Origin: Pseudoalteromonas luteoviolacea B = ATCC 29581
GTDB taxonomy: Bacteria > Pseudomonadota > Gammaproteobacteria > Enterobacterales > Alteromonadaceae
Direction of reading: 5' to 3'
Length of the DNA stretch: 43,561 nt
Assembly: GCA_000333235.1 (NCBI GenBank)
Contig: CAPN01000021.1
Span: forward strand, 1 to 43,561
Of this stretch, positions 6,923 through 15,928 are shown in pieces. Numbering within the stretch: position 1 is the first letter of the stretch; each line of letters begins with the position of its first letter. Both the position numbers and the translations under genes were made by a program. Under the pieces are notes generated by a model. That model saw only the letters and a program-made list of their open reading frames with translations, did not search any database and was not told the DNA's origin.

Positions 6923-8908
6923 TCACTTCAATTCAATGACGGTAGATTGGTTGATTTGCTTAGTGTCGTATAGTACAGAAAACTCAGGTGTAACTTTTAA
7001 ATCGGTTATAAACGCATCGTGAGGCATGTTAAAAACTAAAGCATGTATTTTGGATGCGATATCCACCGAATGAATCGCTTGCTGTTTACGGTCGTTAATG
7101 CAGTAGTATAGCGTTTCGCCTATCATAATGAGGCAAGAGGGGGATGGTTCGTGTGTCAGTTGGTTAAAATCAACTACATTAATCTCAGTATCTGCTTTCT
7201 TAGCGATCAGCGCTTGGGTGCTTAACGAGTAATAATAGAGAGTATCGCCATACTCATTTGCAATGTAACCCGCTCTGTCAGCTACGCTTATTTTTTCTCC
7301 ATTCGCTAAATTAATTTTAAATATCGCTTGGCCGTTTGCTTGAGGCTGACTTATGTAGATGTGTAATTCATCTAGAGACCATGAAAGCAGATCTGCGCCA
7401 AAGGGTAGTTCTATCTCTGAAACGGCTATTGGATTTTTAGTGTCGAAATGCGTAATAAAATGTTTTTGCATTTTTCGATATGAAATAGCGACTTTATTTT
7501 TGGTTTGGGATAGCACAATTTTATCAATCATATCGGCTTTTAGGTCTGTAAGCTTTAATGTGCCTAAATGGGTCGTTCGCCAAAGCTCGTAACTGCCAGT
7601 TCGGTTTGATGTGAAAAATACGTCATGGTCTTCATGCCCAAATACGGCATTAAGATTGTAGCTATTATGGTCAATATTAAATCTCGTTAAATTGGATTTA
7701 ACTTTGATAGTGGAAGATTGCGATAAAAGAAGCGTCAATTCTTGACTTGTATGAAGCGTCTTGACCGTATCGGTTGGGTTTAAGGCTTTTAATAAAGTCA
7801 CGTTTCCTGAATGTGAATCAAATTGCCATACACCATGATTTCCGTGGTATTTTCCAGCAATTTTGAATGTTAAGTCATCCGCTACATTAAACGCTGTGAT
7901 CCGAGTAAAAGGCAACAAAACCGATCCACTTTCTCCAGAACCATAGTGAGTAAAGCCTAAGCGAATACGTTTGTTTTTTTCTTGAAAAATATAGTACAGC
8001 TTGCCATCCGGCCCAAAGCTAGGATGTGTACTGAGCACGCCTAATTGTGAAAACGTTTTTTCTTCAATCCAATTATTTGTTGATACGAGTTTGATTGATT
8101 GTTGACCGTTATGTCGGAAGTTCAATGCTGCAATGGTTTGGTTTTGGTTAATTTCAATGTCACGAATAGACTCGGTGAAACTTGCTAATACTCGCCAGTT
8201 TTCCTCCTCATATTGCATTATATCGCATATGTTTGTGCATGATATGGCAATTAAATGGTCGTTAGATAGGGTAATACTAGTCAAGTTTTCTGAATAAATT
8301 GGCTGAATTGTACCTGTCGTTAAATTGTTCGCTAACAGCTCGGATTTTCCGTTTTTTTCTCTGAGTAAATACAAGGTATTGTTTGCTTCACTGTAGGCAA
8401 AATCGATGAGCGGAATATCCGTAGTATAAAGAATGGTTTCAGTCTTTCTTGAGAGGGGAAATGTCGCTTGCGTGACATTTTTGGTCTCAATGGCATACCA
8501 AAACACCGCAAATAGGATGAAAGTACTCAGCAGAATGAACCAAATTGACCGTATTGTTTTTGTTTTAAGTGTAGTTGTGTCAGATTGAATTTCTTCAACT
8601 TCGGCAATAAAGATGTATCCTTTTTTGGGAATGGTTTTAATAAACGAAGGGGATTTTGGGTCGTCACAAAATATCTTGCGAATTTCGAAAATTGCACGCG
8701 TGACAAGCTCTACATCCAGTATTTGTTTAGGCCACAAATTATCCAAGATTTCTGACTTGCTTAGTACATTTCCTTTATGTTTGATTAGCAAACTAAGCAC
8801 TTCCATGACCTTAGGTTCTAGCCTGAACTCTTTAGAATCAACACGAATAGTTGTTGTTTTTGGGTCGATAATAAAGTGCTTTACCCGATACAATTTTTTG
8901 TAAGCCAT
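6923..8908 (-). CDS. CadC-like membrane-bound winged-helix regulator with periplasmic beta-propeller
   Basis: A 661-residue one-component regulator. Residues about 8-103 form an OmpR/PhoB-type winged helix (Trans_reg_C): EFRLEPKVMEVLSLLIKHKG, then EILDNLWPKQ and the wing TIPKKGYIF. A single membrane helix follows at about 121-140 (IWFILLSTFILFAVFWYAI), and the remaining 520 residues are beta-rich, with recurring strand patterns like TolB/WD40 propellers, lying in the periplasm. This is the ToxR/CadC layout: the outer domain senses a signal and the tethered inner domain binds promoters. It is divergent, across 112 bases, from the FG-GAP protein gene, which is its most likely target besides itself. 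No strong ribosome site precedes the ATG. Confidence 0.85.
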   Translation of the reverse strand: MAYKKLYRVKHFIIDPKTTTIRVDSKEFRLEPKVMEVLSLLIKHKGNVLSKSEILDNLWPKQILDVELVTRAIFEIRKIFCDDPKSPSFIKTIPKKGYIFIAEVEEIQSDTTTLKTKTIRSIWFILLSTFILFAVFWYAIETKNVTQATFPLSRKTETILYTTDIPLIDFAYSEANNTLYLLREKNGKSELLANNLTTGTIQPIYSENLTSITLSNDHLIAISCTNICDIMQYEEENWRVLASFTESIRDIEINQNQTIAALNFRHNGQQSIKLVSTNNWIEEKTFSQLGVLSTHPSFGPDGKLYYIFQEKNKRIRLGFTHYGSGESGSVLLPFTRITAFNVADDLTFKIAGKYHGNHGVWQFDSHSGNVTLLKALNPTDTVKTLHTSQELTLLLSQSSTIKVKSNLTRFNIDHNSYNLNAVFGHEDHDVFFTSNRTGSYELWRTTHLGTLKLTDLKADMIDKIVLSQTKNKVAISYRKMQKHFITHFDTKNPIAVSEIELPFGADLLSWSLDELHIYISQPQANGQAIFKINLANGEKISVADRAGYIANEYGDTLYYYSLSTQALIAKKADTEINVVDFNQLTHEPSPSCLIMIGETLYYCINDRKQQAIHSVDIASKIHALVFNMPHDAFITDLKVTPEFSVLYDTKQINQSTVIELK

Positions 8909-9020
8909 TGTTTGTTAATAATATAGTTTCTCAATATTAACAGCATAAGTACCTCATTGCAATTTATTAACCTAAGTCAAATAGTGGACTCAGCGACAAC
9001 GAATTGATTAGGAAAATTCA

Positions 9021-10355
9021 ATGAAAATAAAACTACTACTTTCGATTTGTGCGGTTTCAGTGATGGCACAAGCAAATGTGATTGACTTAAAAGTGACTAA
9101 TAACGGACAAGTTAATTACGGTGACAAATCGTGCACGAGCACTTGTACAATTGATACGACTTCGAGTGCTATTTTACTCAACCCTCTCTCAAATAATGAC
9201 GCAACCTTTGTGCAGTGGGTTGGGCAAGCGTGTGACTTTGGTAATAAGGTGGCTTATGCACAAGAATGGCTGTTGTTGAGTAATGCCAAAGGAGGTGCTA
9301 AAACACTGCAAGTATTGGACATCAATAACGATGGGGTTGAAGATTTATTCGCGATCAGTCTATTTGATGGAAAAGTAAAGCAGATTGAAAATACACTAAA
9401 TGGATTTTCAAGTAAGTTTGTAGACAGTCAGTTTATTTATCCAAGTGCGCTTGATGCATATGATTGGAATCAAGATGGATATCAGGACTTATTGGTAAGT
9501 GATTATCGACGTGGCGATATTACTGTTTTGCTCAATGATGGAAATGGCCAGTTAGTTGCCACGGATCCAATTCGCATTAGTGGCGTAAAGCCTTATGCGT
9601 TTAGTGTTGTAGACATTGAAAATGATGGTAAGCCCGAAATTGTAATTTCAAGCTTTGACAGTGATACCTCAGGAGACTTATTTCAATTGGTTGGCTCGAT
9701 TTCACAATCGATTACCGCAATTTATGCAAACTCTGGCAAGGGTTATCAGCAAAGGACTATGATTTCAAATACCGCGGCTGTAACGTTAGATACCATACTT
9801 GTAAACGACGTTTTGCATGTTGTAGCAACGGAAATAGTTGAGGGAAAGGTAAGTCTTTACAGCGGTGTTAATTCTTTTAGTTCAGTCACACTTGATACTA
9901 GCACCGCACCTTATGGCGTTGCGTTTGCTGATGTAGACAAAGACAGTCGCATTGATGTAATTAGCGCACATTATGGGCCATACAGCCTCCGAATTAATTA
10001 TGGACTAGACAATTTTGCTTTTGAATCATCTAAAGAGCTTATAGCGACGGAAGATGGACTAACAGCAACAGCCGTGACGGATCTTAACCAGGATGGTATT
10101 AACGATATTTTAACCGGTGAGTTTAATATCGGTGAGTTTAAAGCGATTCTAGGAAAGTCTTATCAGGGCTGTGGATTTAATCAAAGCGCGACCGCATCGG
10201 TAACGGCGGAGTTTAAGAAAAGTGCTCAAACAACTACTCCAACACCATCACCGACACCGGCAGAATCAAATATGAGTGGAAAAAGCTCCGGCGGTGGCTT
10301 GTTTTATCTTGGCTTAGTTTTAGTCGGATTCATTGTTAGAAGACATTGGTATTAG
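9021..10355 (+). CDS. FG-GAP/VCBS repeat protein with GlyGly-CTERM sorting tail
   Basis: A 444-residue exported protein. MKIKLLLSICAVSVMAQA is a signal peptide. The body carries at least five FG-GAP-type calcium-binding motifs: LDINNDGVEDL, YDWNQDGYQDLL, VDIENDGKPEIV, ADVDKDSRIDVI and TDLNQDGINDIL, spaced as blades of an integrin-like propeller. A Thr/Pro linker (TTPTPSPTPAESN) leads to SGGGLFYLGLVLVGFIVRRHW, the Gly-rich motif, hydrophobic helix and basic end of a GlyGly-CTERM signal. Such tails are cleaved by rhombosortase and direct proteins to the surface through type II secretion; no rhombosortase gene is in this window. The ATG follows TTAGGAAAA. It is divergent from the CadC-like regulator. 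Its function is unknown; adhesion or ligand binding would be guesses. Confidence 0.85.
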   Translation: MKIKLLLSICAVSVMAQANVIDLKVTNNGQVNYGDKSCTSTCTIDTTSSAILLNPLSNNDATFVQWVGQACDFGNKVAYAQEWLLLSNAKGGAKTLQVLDINNDGVEDLFAISLFDGKVKQIENTLNGFSSKFVDSQFIYPSALDAYDWNQDGYQDLLVSDYRRGDITVLLNDGNGQLVATDPIRISGVKPYAFSVVDIENDGKPEIVISSFDSDTSGDLFQLVGSISQSITAIYANSGKGYQQRTMISNTAAVTLDTILVNDVLHVVATEIVEGKVSLYSGVNSFSSVTLDTSTAPYGVAFADVDKDSRIDVISAHYGPYSLRINYGLDNFAFESSKELIATEDGLTATAVTDLNQDGINDILTGEFNIGEFKAILGKSYQGCGFNQSATASVTAEFKKSAQTTTPTPSPTPAESNMSGKSSGGGLFYLGLVLVGFIVRRHWY

Positions 10356-10405
10356 TTTTGAAATACTTGAACACACAGTAAGTTAACCATTATTGCGACG
10401 ATAAC

Positions 10406-10464
10406 CAATGGGGTCAGAGTCATAACTGTTAATCAGATTTGCACAATCGACTCTGACCCCATTG
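10406..10464. repeat. REPIN-like element, copy 7, upstream of the RAYT gene
   Basis: Perfect arms CAATGGGGTCAGAGT (10406-10420) and its reverse complement (10450-10464) with a 29-base loop ending AATCG. It lies 93 bases before the transposase start and 50 bases after the FG-GAP gene, and is thus one of the two copies flanking the RAYT gene. Confidence 0.92.
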
Positions 10465-10557
10465 ATGTGGTTAGTCTCAATGCTTCTGGTATCTAGAATG
10501 TCCATTTTAGAAATTCATCTATACTTAGGTGCCGTATCGCTAAAGGATTAGTTAGAA

Positions 10558-11268
10558 ATGGCAAGATTACCCAGATTAAATTTACCTAATATTCCGCAAC
10601 ATATCGTTCAACGAGGTAATAACAGGCAAGCAACGTTTTTCGAAAAAAACGACTATCGTGTTTACCTTGATAAACTCCGATATTACGCCAAAGAATACAA
10701 TGTCCATGTGCATGCATTTGTATTGATGTCCAATCACGTACACTTATTATTGACGCCAACGTCTAAAATGGGAGCTAGCAAACTAATGCAATCAATTGGG
10801 CGATACTATGTGCGTTATTTTAATCAAACGTATGGTCGTACCGGTACATTATGGGAAGGCCGTTACAAGTCCACGTTGGTTGATACAGATAATTACTATT
10901 TTGCAGTGAGCCGATATATTGAATTAAATCCAGTGAGAGCAAAAATGGTTTCGGATCCAGCCGACTATATTTGGTCAAGCTATCAACATAATGCTATCGG
11001 TAAAACTATTTCACTTATCACTGAGCATTGTTTATACCTTCGGTTAGGGCAGACAAAAAGTGAAAGACTTAAACACTACCGCGCATTATTCATCGAAGAG
11101 ATTTCAGAAAGCACCTTAAATGAAATACAAACTTCCACCGATAAAATGTGGGTTCTTGGAAGTGAACATTTTAAGCAGCATGTAGAAGCGATTTCAGGGA
11201 GACGAGCATCACCTTTGCCTCGTGGCGGCGTTAGGAAAACACCAAAATGTTCAAGTAGTGACTCATGA
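10558..11268 (+). CDS. REP-associated tyrosine transposase (RAYT, Y1_Tnp)
   Basis: A 236-residue member of the IS200/IS605-type HUH transposase superfamily in its single-copy RAYT form. MARLPRLNLPNIPQHIVQRG is the typical RAYT start. The metal-binding HxH is in MSNHVHLLL (His60 and His62), and the probable nucleophile is Tyr120 in SRYIELNPVRA, followed by Asn124. GTLWEGRYKS is the conserved block between them. The basic tail (GRRASPLPRGGVRK) is common in the group. RAYTs bind and nick palindromic REP DNA and are thought to spread it without themselves being mobile. Here the gene lies between two repeats of the window-wide family. All key residues are present, so it appears functional. AAGGA lies ten bases before the ATG. 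Confidence 0.93.
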   Translation: MARLPRLNLPNIPQHIVQRGNNRQATFFEKNDYRVYLDKLRYYAKEYNVHVHAFVLMSNHVHLLLTPTSKMGASKLMQSIGRYYVRYFNQTYGRTGTLWEGRYKSTLVDTDNYYFAVSRYIELNPVRAKMVSDPADYIWSSYQHNAIGKTISLITEHCLYLRLGQTKSERLKHYRALFIEEISESTLNEIQTSTDKMWVLGSEHFKQHVEAISGRRASPLPRGGVRKTPKCSSSDS

Positions 11269-11279
11269 TTTTTTAAACG

Positions 11280-11316
11280 ACTCTGACCCCATTAGGTATA
11301 TCTTTAGGGTCAGAGT
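11280..11316. repeat. Inverted-order pair of REPIN arms, copy 8
   Basis: Here the order is reversed: right-type arm ACTCTGACCCCATTA at 11280-11294 comes first, then left-type arm TTTAGGGTCAGAGT at about 11303-11316, with only eight bases between. It starts 11 bases after the RAYT stop codon. The arrangement suggests the outer halves of two elements meeting back to back. Confidence 0.85.
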
Positions 11317-11336
11317 CAAATAAGCATGTGTTGTGA

Positions 11337-12104
11337 TTAACCTGCTGGACCTATTCGCTTTTCTAGGCGTTGTAATTGTTCGGCGAGTGCTTTTTGAGAA
11401 ATTTCGAGCTGCGCCATACTTGCACCAAGTTCAACTTGTTTAGAATCACGACTTTGAGATTGAGATTTGAGCTTATTGAGTTCCGTTGAAGTTGAACTTA
11501 ATTGACGTTTCAAGAAATCGACTTCTTGTAATTGTTCTTGCAACAACGAAACTTTCAGTGTGAGCTCTGTTTGATCTTGAGCTACCGCTTTAATACTTGC
11601 GGCAGCTTCTGCATGCAATTTGTTTTGACTGGTTGCAAAGTTTGCTGCTTGTTCTTTGATTTCGCCAATTTCAGTTTGGTTGCGACGCCACGCAGATGCC
11701 CAAAGTTTGTCCATTTGTGTCCATAGCTCATCTTGACGTTTGCTTACAGCCGTTAATTTAGCTTGCAAAGCCACCGTCGAATTGCCCATTTCTTCGCCGG
11801 TAGCAGAAAGGGTACGTTCTAGTTGAGCTATCCGCTGTTCAGAAGCAAGTAATTGAGCTTTGGTGGTAATATTTTGTTGATAAAGGCCGAACGCACTTGC
11901 GGCTAAGGCTAAAATAGAAATAGCACCAAACCAAGTAACTGTACTGTTTGATTTTACAGCAACTGCCTTCGTGGTATTTTGATCATCAGAAAGTGTCGTT
12001 TTAGTTGTGTTTTTTAATTGTGCTTGAGATTTTTTAAAATCTTCAACTTGGTCTAAGTCCGGTTTTATACTCAATAGCTCAGGTTCAATTCGCTTATTCA
12101 ACAC
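11337..12104 (-). CDS. Single-pass membrane protein with long coiled coil
   Basis: A 255-residue protein of unknown function. The N-terminal 55 residues are polar and cytoplasmic-looking, residues about 56-76 form one membrane helix (VTWFGAISILALAASAFGLY), and residues 80-250 are almost wholly helical heptads rich in Gln, Leu, Lys and Glu, a long coiled coil in the periplasm. The start is GTG 12104, five bases after AAAAAGG. The layout resembles inner-membrane scaffold proteins but I cannot assign a family. It is divergent from rluA and convergent with the RAYT gene, so no operon partner helps. The alternative TTG one codon later would change only the first residue. Confidence 0.75.
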   Translation of the reverse strand: MLNKRIEPELLSIKPDLDQVEDFKKSQAQLKNTTKTTLSDDQNTTKAVAVKSNSTVTWFGAISILALAASAFGLYQQNITTKAQLLASEQRIAQLERTLSATGEEMGNSTVALQAKLTAVSKRQDELWTQMDKLWASAWRRNQTEIGEIKEQAANFATSQNKLHAEAAASIKAVAQDQTELTLKVSLLQEQLQEVDFLKRQLSSTSTELNKLKSQSQSRDSKQVELGASMAQLEISQKALAEQLQRLEKRIGPAG

Positions 12105-12329
12105 ATTTACCTTTTTATTTTGGGGTTTACGCGCAATAGCAGCAGCTTACTGTAAAATGTAGTGATATGGAATCGTCAAACTAAAGCAAAAAGCATTAAG
12201 TGCTAAAACTCGTTTTAGAATCTTCACTTTTTAAAAATAGCCGTAACTACTGCAACCACTCGCGACACTTTAATGGCCTATGTTAGTTCGATATACTTAA
12301 CCCTTCGTTAATTGGTAGTAGCGTTTCTC

Positions 12330-12986
12330 ATGCAAATATTTGAATACAATCCACCTAGTGATCCTTGGCTTGATGTGCGATTTGAAGACGATGATGTTGT
12401 GATTATTAATAAACCATCAGGTTTGTTGTCTAATCCTGGTAGAGCAAAGAACACGTATGACTGCGCGCTTACCCGATTAGAAAAACAGTTTCGGGATATC
12501 ATCCTTGTGCATCGATTAGATTGTTCAACGTCAGGGGTGATGGTATTTGCAAAAAATAAACAAGTTGAAATCGACTTAAAAGTGCAATTTCAAAATCGAG
12601 AAACCAAAAAGGTTTATATTGCGCAAGTGCAGGGGCATCTCGCAAAAAAAGAAGGGTGTATCAATCTTCCTTTAGCGAAAGATTCGGATAATGTCCCTAA
12701 ACAAAAAGTATGTCATAAGCAAGGTAAAAGTGCTGTCACCTATTATCGAGTGATAGAGGAGCGTAGTGACTCTACTTTGGTCGAACTAAAGCCTGTTACT
12801 GGGCGCACACATCAATTACGAGTGCATATGTTAGCGATTGGTCATCCAATTTTAGGAGATGATTTTTATGGCGATGCGGCTTGTATTGCTGCGTCACCAA
12901 GGCTTAATTTACATGCACAAAGCTTAAGTTTCACCCATCCAACGCACAAAGAATTGGTGAGTTTTAGTGTTCCTCATGAGTTTTAA
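12330..12986 (+). CDS. rluA: RluA-family pseudouridine synthase
   Basis: A 218-residue enzyme that isomerises uridine to pseudouridine; E. coli RluA modifies 23S rRNA U746 and tRNA U32. Similarity to E. coli RluA is strong along its length: NPPSDPWL at the start, INKPSGLLSNPG, the catalytic HRLDCSTSG with its Asp, PKQKVC, and ITGR-type PVTGRTHQLRVHMLAIGHPILGD. The start is taken as ATG 12330, matching the short N-terminus of the E. coli protein; a TTG at 12312 would add six residues. No S4 domain is present, as expected for RluA proper. It ends eight bases before a REPIN-like element and is convergent with rhlE. Confidence 0.9.
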   Translation: MQIFEYNPPSDPWLDVRFEDDDVVIINKPSGLLSNPGRAKNTYDCALTRLEKQFRDIILVHRLDCSTSGVMVFAKNKQVEIDLKVQFQNRETKKVYIAQVQGHLAKKEGCINLPLAKDSDNVPKQKVCHKQGKSAVTYYRVIEERSDSTLVELKPVTGRTHQLRVHMLAIGHPILGDDFYGDAACIAASPRLNLHAQSLSFTHPTHKELVSFSVPHEF

Positions 12987-12993
12987 AGCTGAC

Positions 12994-13037
12994 CAATGGG
13001 GTCAGAGTCAATTGACCTTTCGACACTGACCCCATTG
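12994..13037. repeat. REPIN-like element, copy 9 (short loop)
   Basis: Left arm CAATGGGGTCAGAGT (12994-13008) and right arm ACACTGACCCCATTG (13023-13037) differ at one paired base. The loop is only 14 bases (CAATTGACCTTTCG), keeping just the two conserved loop ends and lacking the middle found elsewhere. Pairing extends outward by further bases (ACC and GGT). It separates the convergent rluA and rhlE genes. Confidence 0.9.
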
Positions 13038-13053
13038 GTTGGTTTAAGCGGGG

Positions 13054-14436
13054 TTAGCCTTTGGTACTACGAAAGGTTCCTCGGCTTGGCTTTTTCGGGC
13101 GTGCTTGGTCTGTCTTAGGCGGTTTTCTTGGCTCATTTTGAGGTTTGCTGCCAGTTATATTTGGTTTTTTCTTTGGTTTCGCTACCGGCTTTTTCACAGC
13201 TGGAGTTTCGCCTGCTTGTTCGGTTTGCGGTTTAGGCTTTTTCGGTTTCTTTGGTTTTTTTGCTTTTATAGGGCGAGTATCCAATTTTGATTCTGGGATA
13301 CTTTCTTTTGGCTCAAAACCGGGCTCAACTTTTCGTGTGATCACTTGTTGGATTAAACGTTCAATACCAAAGAGATCCAATGCATCTTCTTTGGTTACAA
13401 AAGAAACCGCTTCACCCGATGCGCCTGCTCGACCTGTGCGTCCAATGCGATGAACATAGTCTTCGTATACGTTCGGTAAATCAAAGTTTACGACGTGAGG
13501 TAATTCTTGAATGTCGAGACCTCGAGCAACGATGTCCGTTGCAACCAACACGCGTACTTCCTGTGCTTTAAACCCGTTTAGTGCTTTCATACGAGCACTT
13601 TGGCTCTTATTACCGTGAATTGCCGCAGCGGTTAATTTGGCACTTTCCAAGTCACGTACTAAGCGATTTGCGCCATGTTTAGTGCGAGTGAAAACTAAAA
13701 CTTGTTGCCAATCGTATGTCGTAATTAAATGTTTAAGTAATGCAGCTCGTTTGCCTTTATCGACTTCGTATACGAGTTGTTCGACGCTTTTGGCTGTGCT
13801 GTTTTTAGGGGCGACTGAAATTTCGATTGGATCGTTAATTAAGCCTTTGGCAAGTTCACGGATCTCATCAGAAAAAGTTGCTGAAAATAGCAAGTTTTGT
13901 CTTTTGCGAGGTAATAATTTGATAATGCGCTTAATGTCGTGAATGAAGCCCATGTCTAGCATGCGGTCGGCTTCGTCTAATACAAGCATTTCAAGATGGT
14001 CAAATTTCAGCGCATTTTGCGAAAATAAATCCAATAAACGCCCCGGGGTTGCCACTAAAATATCGGCCCCTTTGCGCAAATTCATCATTTGTGGGTTGAT
14101 TTTCACGCCACCATAGACAACTTGGCAAGAAAGTTTGAGGTTTTGCGAGTAAGTTTCAACGTTTTGCCACACTTGATCGGCAAGCTCGCGGGTTGGGGTA
14201 AGTACCAGCGCCCGAACGTAGTTTGCCCTAGCTTTTGGCCCGCGACTAAGCAATTGCAGCATAGGTAAAGTAAATCCTGCGGTTTTGCCGGTACCTGTTT
14301 GTGCCGCTGCCATGACATCTCGACCGTCTATAATTGCAGGGATTGCCTTAGCCTGGATTGGCGTTGGGGTTTCATAACCCTTATTTAAAAGCGCTTGGGT
14401 TATTTCTGGCAATAAGCCTAGGTCAGAAAAATGCAT
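13054..14436 (-). CDS. rhlE: DEAD-box ATP-dependent RNA helicase, RhlE type
   Basis: A 460-residue RNA helicase. The motifs appear in order: Q motif ([19 protein letters not shown] with TPIQ), motif [13 protein letters not shown], Ia PTREL, GG, TPGRLLD, motif II DEAD (in [14 protein letters not shown]), motif III SAT, then the second RecA domain with [24 protein letters not shown] and motif [12 protein letters not shown]. Residues after about 375 form a Lys/Pro-rich tail typical of RhlE and likely RNA-binding. RhlE enzymes remodel RNA in ribosome assembly and mRNA decay in the cytoplasm. It is transcribed towards rluA with a REPIN-like element between. The ATG start gives the standard N-terminus of the family. 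Confidence 0.93.
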   Translation of the reverse strand: MHFSDLGLLPEITQALLNKGYETPTPIQAKAIPAIIDGRDVMAAAQTGTGKTAGFTLPMLQLLSRGPKARANYVRALVLTPTRELADQVWQNVETYSQNLKLSCQVVYGGVKINPQMMNLRKGADILVATPGRLLDLFSQNALKFDHLEMLVLDEADRMLDMGFIHDIKRIIKLLPRKRQNLLFSATFSDEIRELAKGLINDPIEISVAPKNSTAKSVEQLVYEVDKGKRAALLKHLITTYDWQQVLVFTRTKHGANRLVRDLESAKLTAAAIHGNKSQSARMKALNGFKAQEVRVLVATDIVARGLDIQELPHVVNFDLPNVYEDYVHRIGRTGRAGASGEAVSFVTKEDALDLFGIERLIQQVITRKVEPGFEPKESIPESKLDTRPIKAKKPKKPKKPKPQTEQAGETPAVKKPVAKPKKKPNITGSKPQNEPRKPPKTDQARPKKPSRGTFRSTKG

Positions 14437-14500
14437 GGTTCATACTCATGTTTGCGGCGCGACAGGATACAGGCAAACGCCCCAAAGAAGCAAGGCAGAA

Positions 14501-14515
14501 CAATAGGGTCAGAGT
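14501..14515. repeat. Single REPIN-like arm, copy 10
   Basis: CAATAGGGTCAGAGT, one mismatch from consensus, stands alone with no partner arm within 100 bases on either side. It overlaps the last codons of the minus-strand hydrolase gene and supplies its TGA stop. Confidence 0.8.
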
Positions 14516-15705
14516 GAATGTTCGCCTATTTCTGTACTTTTTTGTTTCATAAATTGAGCAAGGTGGTGACGTTCATCTGCGATACGCCACAGACCAACTA
14601 ATGCCTTACCTTGCGTTGAAGTCAGAATGCCATTGTGGCCAGAAACAATGTCGTTCGATACCGCTAATACCCACACTGCTTGTGTGTTGGCATCTTCACA
14701 ACTTTGCACTTGTTTACGAGCATTTAAGCGCGCACGAATTTTCCACCCAACATCATGAAGCGTCATCGCGCAGCCGGGCGTTTCATCGTGACGCTTCAAG
14801 CTTTCAGGGATCTTAAAAGGGCGATCGCAGTTAAAATGTGGACACTGATCAATATCGTGCGTAATCGCCCAACTGTTGCCCACTGCCCGTTGTCCTTTGA
14901 TATGGTTAAACGCTTCTTTTACCGCAAAATCGCCTTTTGACTGCAATACGATCATTTGCGGTTGATTCGGGTTTTTTGCGACGAGTTTATCTAACGGTTT
15001 ATATTCATTTGCGGTGACAGCAGGGTTCAATAACACAACAAGATTTGGATTTTCGTGTTGGTTAAACGTATTTTGTTTGACGCGCTCTTTACTCGCATGC
15101 AGTGCCACTGAACCACCAAGAGAATGTCCAATCAGTGTGTAGCGCTTAATTTGTCCGATGGCTGCAGCATGTTCTAGTGTTTCTAGTAACTTACTAAGCC
15201 CTTGTTCACCGACTTTACGCGAAATCGCTTTGCGCTTAAAAATACTAGGAAAATCTAAGGCTTCGACATGACTGTCATCTAAATGCGAACCGTCGAGCCA
15301 AAAAGGGTCATACTCGTCACCACGCCACCCGATATAAACGCCTATCACGTTGCGATCATGGGTCATATGGTTAAGTTGTTTATGAAAGCGTTGAAATGCG
15401 CGATAGTTTGAATCACTAGGCGATGCATTTTGATGCCAACCGTGAACAAACAAAACGACTTCTTTACTGTCGTATTTTGCAAGTCGCGCTAATAAATACA
15501 ATTGTTGACGTGGATCGTGCGCATTACCTTCATCATTGAATTCCACGACATGGAAATCACTTGAGCCAGAATCTGCTGTGGGCGTGTGAAACGGGCTATC
15601 GGGGATTGGGAATATGACCACAGAGGCAAACAAAGTAAGCGCAATAAGTAGACATAGCGAAAATAAAATAGCACTTAGTCGTTTCAGTAACTTATTTGCC
15701 TTCAT
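14509..15705 (-). CDS. Membrane-anchored alpha/beta hydrolase
   Basis: A 398-residue hydrolase from ATG 15705, which has AAAGAG at good distance; longer starts at 15735 (ATG) and 15747 (TTG) have weaker sites. A basic end and one hydrophobic helix (about residues 11-32, ILFSLCLLIALTLFASVVIF) suggest an inner-membrane anchor or uncleaved signal with the enzyme in the periplasm. The fold shows LFVHGWHQNAS near the oxyanion hole and the nucleophile elbow GHSLGG with Ser195. Later C-P-H-F-N-C and cysteine-containing C-terminal stretches are compatible with disulfides. The specific acid and histidine are not certain. The last two codons, CTC TGA, fall inside a repeat arm, so the present C-terminus may differ from the ancestral one. 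Substrate unknown; lipase-like. Confidence 0.75.
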   Translation of the reverse strand: MKANKLLKRLSAILFSLCLLIALTLFASVVIFPIPDSPFHTPTADSGSSDFHVVEFNDEGNAHDPRQQLYLLARLAKYDSKEVVLFVHGWHQNASPSDSNYRAFQRFHKQLNHMTHDRNVIGVYIGWRGDEYDPFWLDGSHLDDSHVEALDFPSIFKRKAISRKVGEQGLSKLLETLEHAAAIGQIKRYTLIGHSLGGSVALHASKERVKQNTFNQHENPNLVVLLNPAVTANEYKPLDKLVAKNPNQPQMIVLQSKGDFAVKEAFNHIKGQRAVGNSWAITHDIDQCPHFNCDRPFKIPESLKRHDETPGCAMTLHDVGWKIRARLNARKQVQSCEDANTQAVWVLAVSNDIVSGHNGILTSTQGKALVGLWRIADERHHLAQFMKQKSTEIGEHSL

Positions 15706-15928
15706 AGTGGACTCTTTATATACAGGGTCAGTCATTATAAAAGCCAAGTGAAAGCGGGCAAAGAGGCTTGTGCAAAAATATAATCATTGCCTTCACTCGC
15801 TACCTTCAGCGTAAATTAAGTTAATCCAAGCACTGCGGTGATTTAACGCTGCTCAACGTATTTCAATTCAATGAGTTCTAGCAATCGGTTACAGCATAAC
15901 CTAATCTTAGATAATCGCTGTTAATAAA

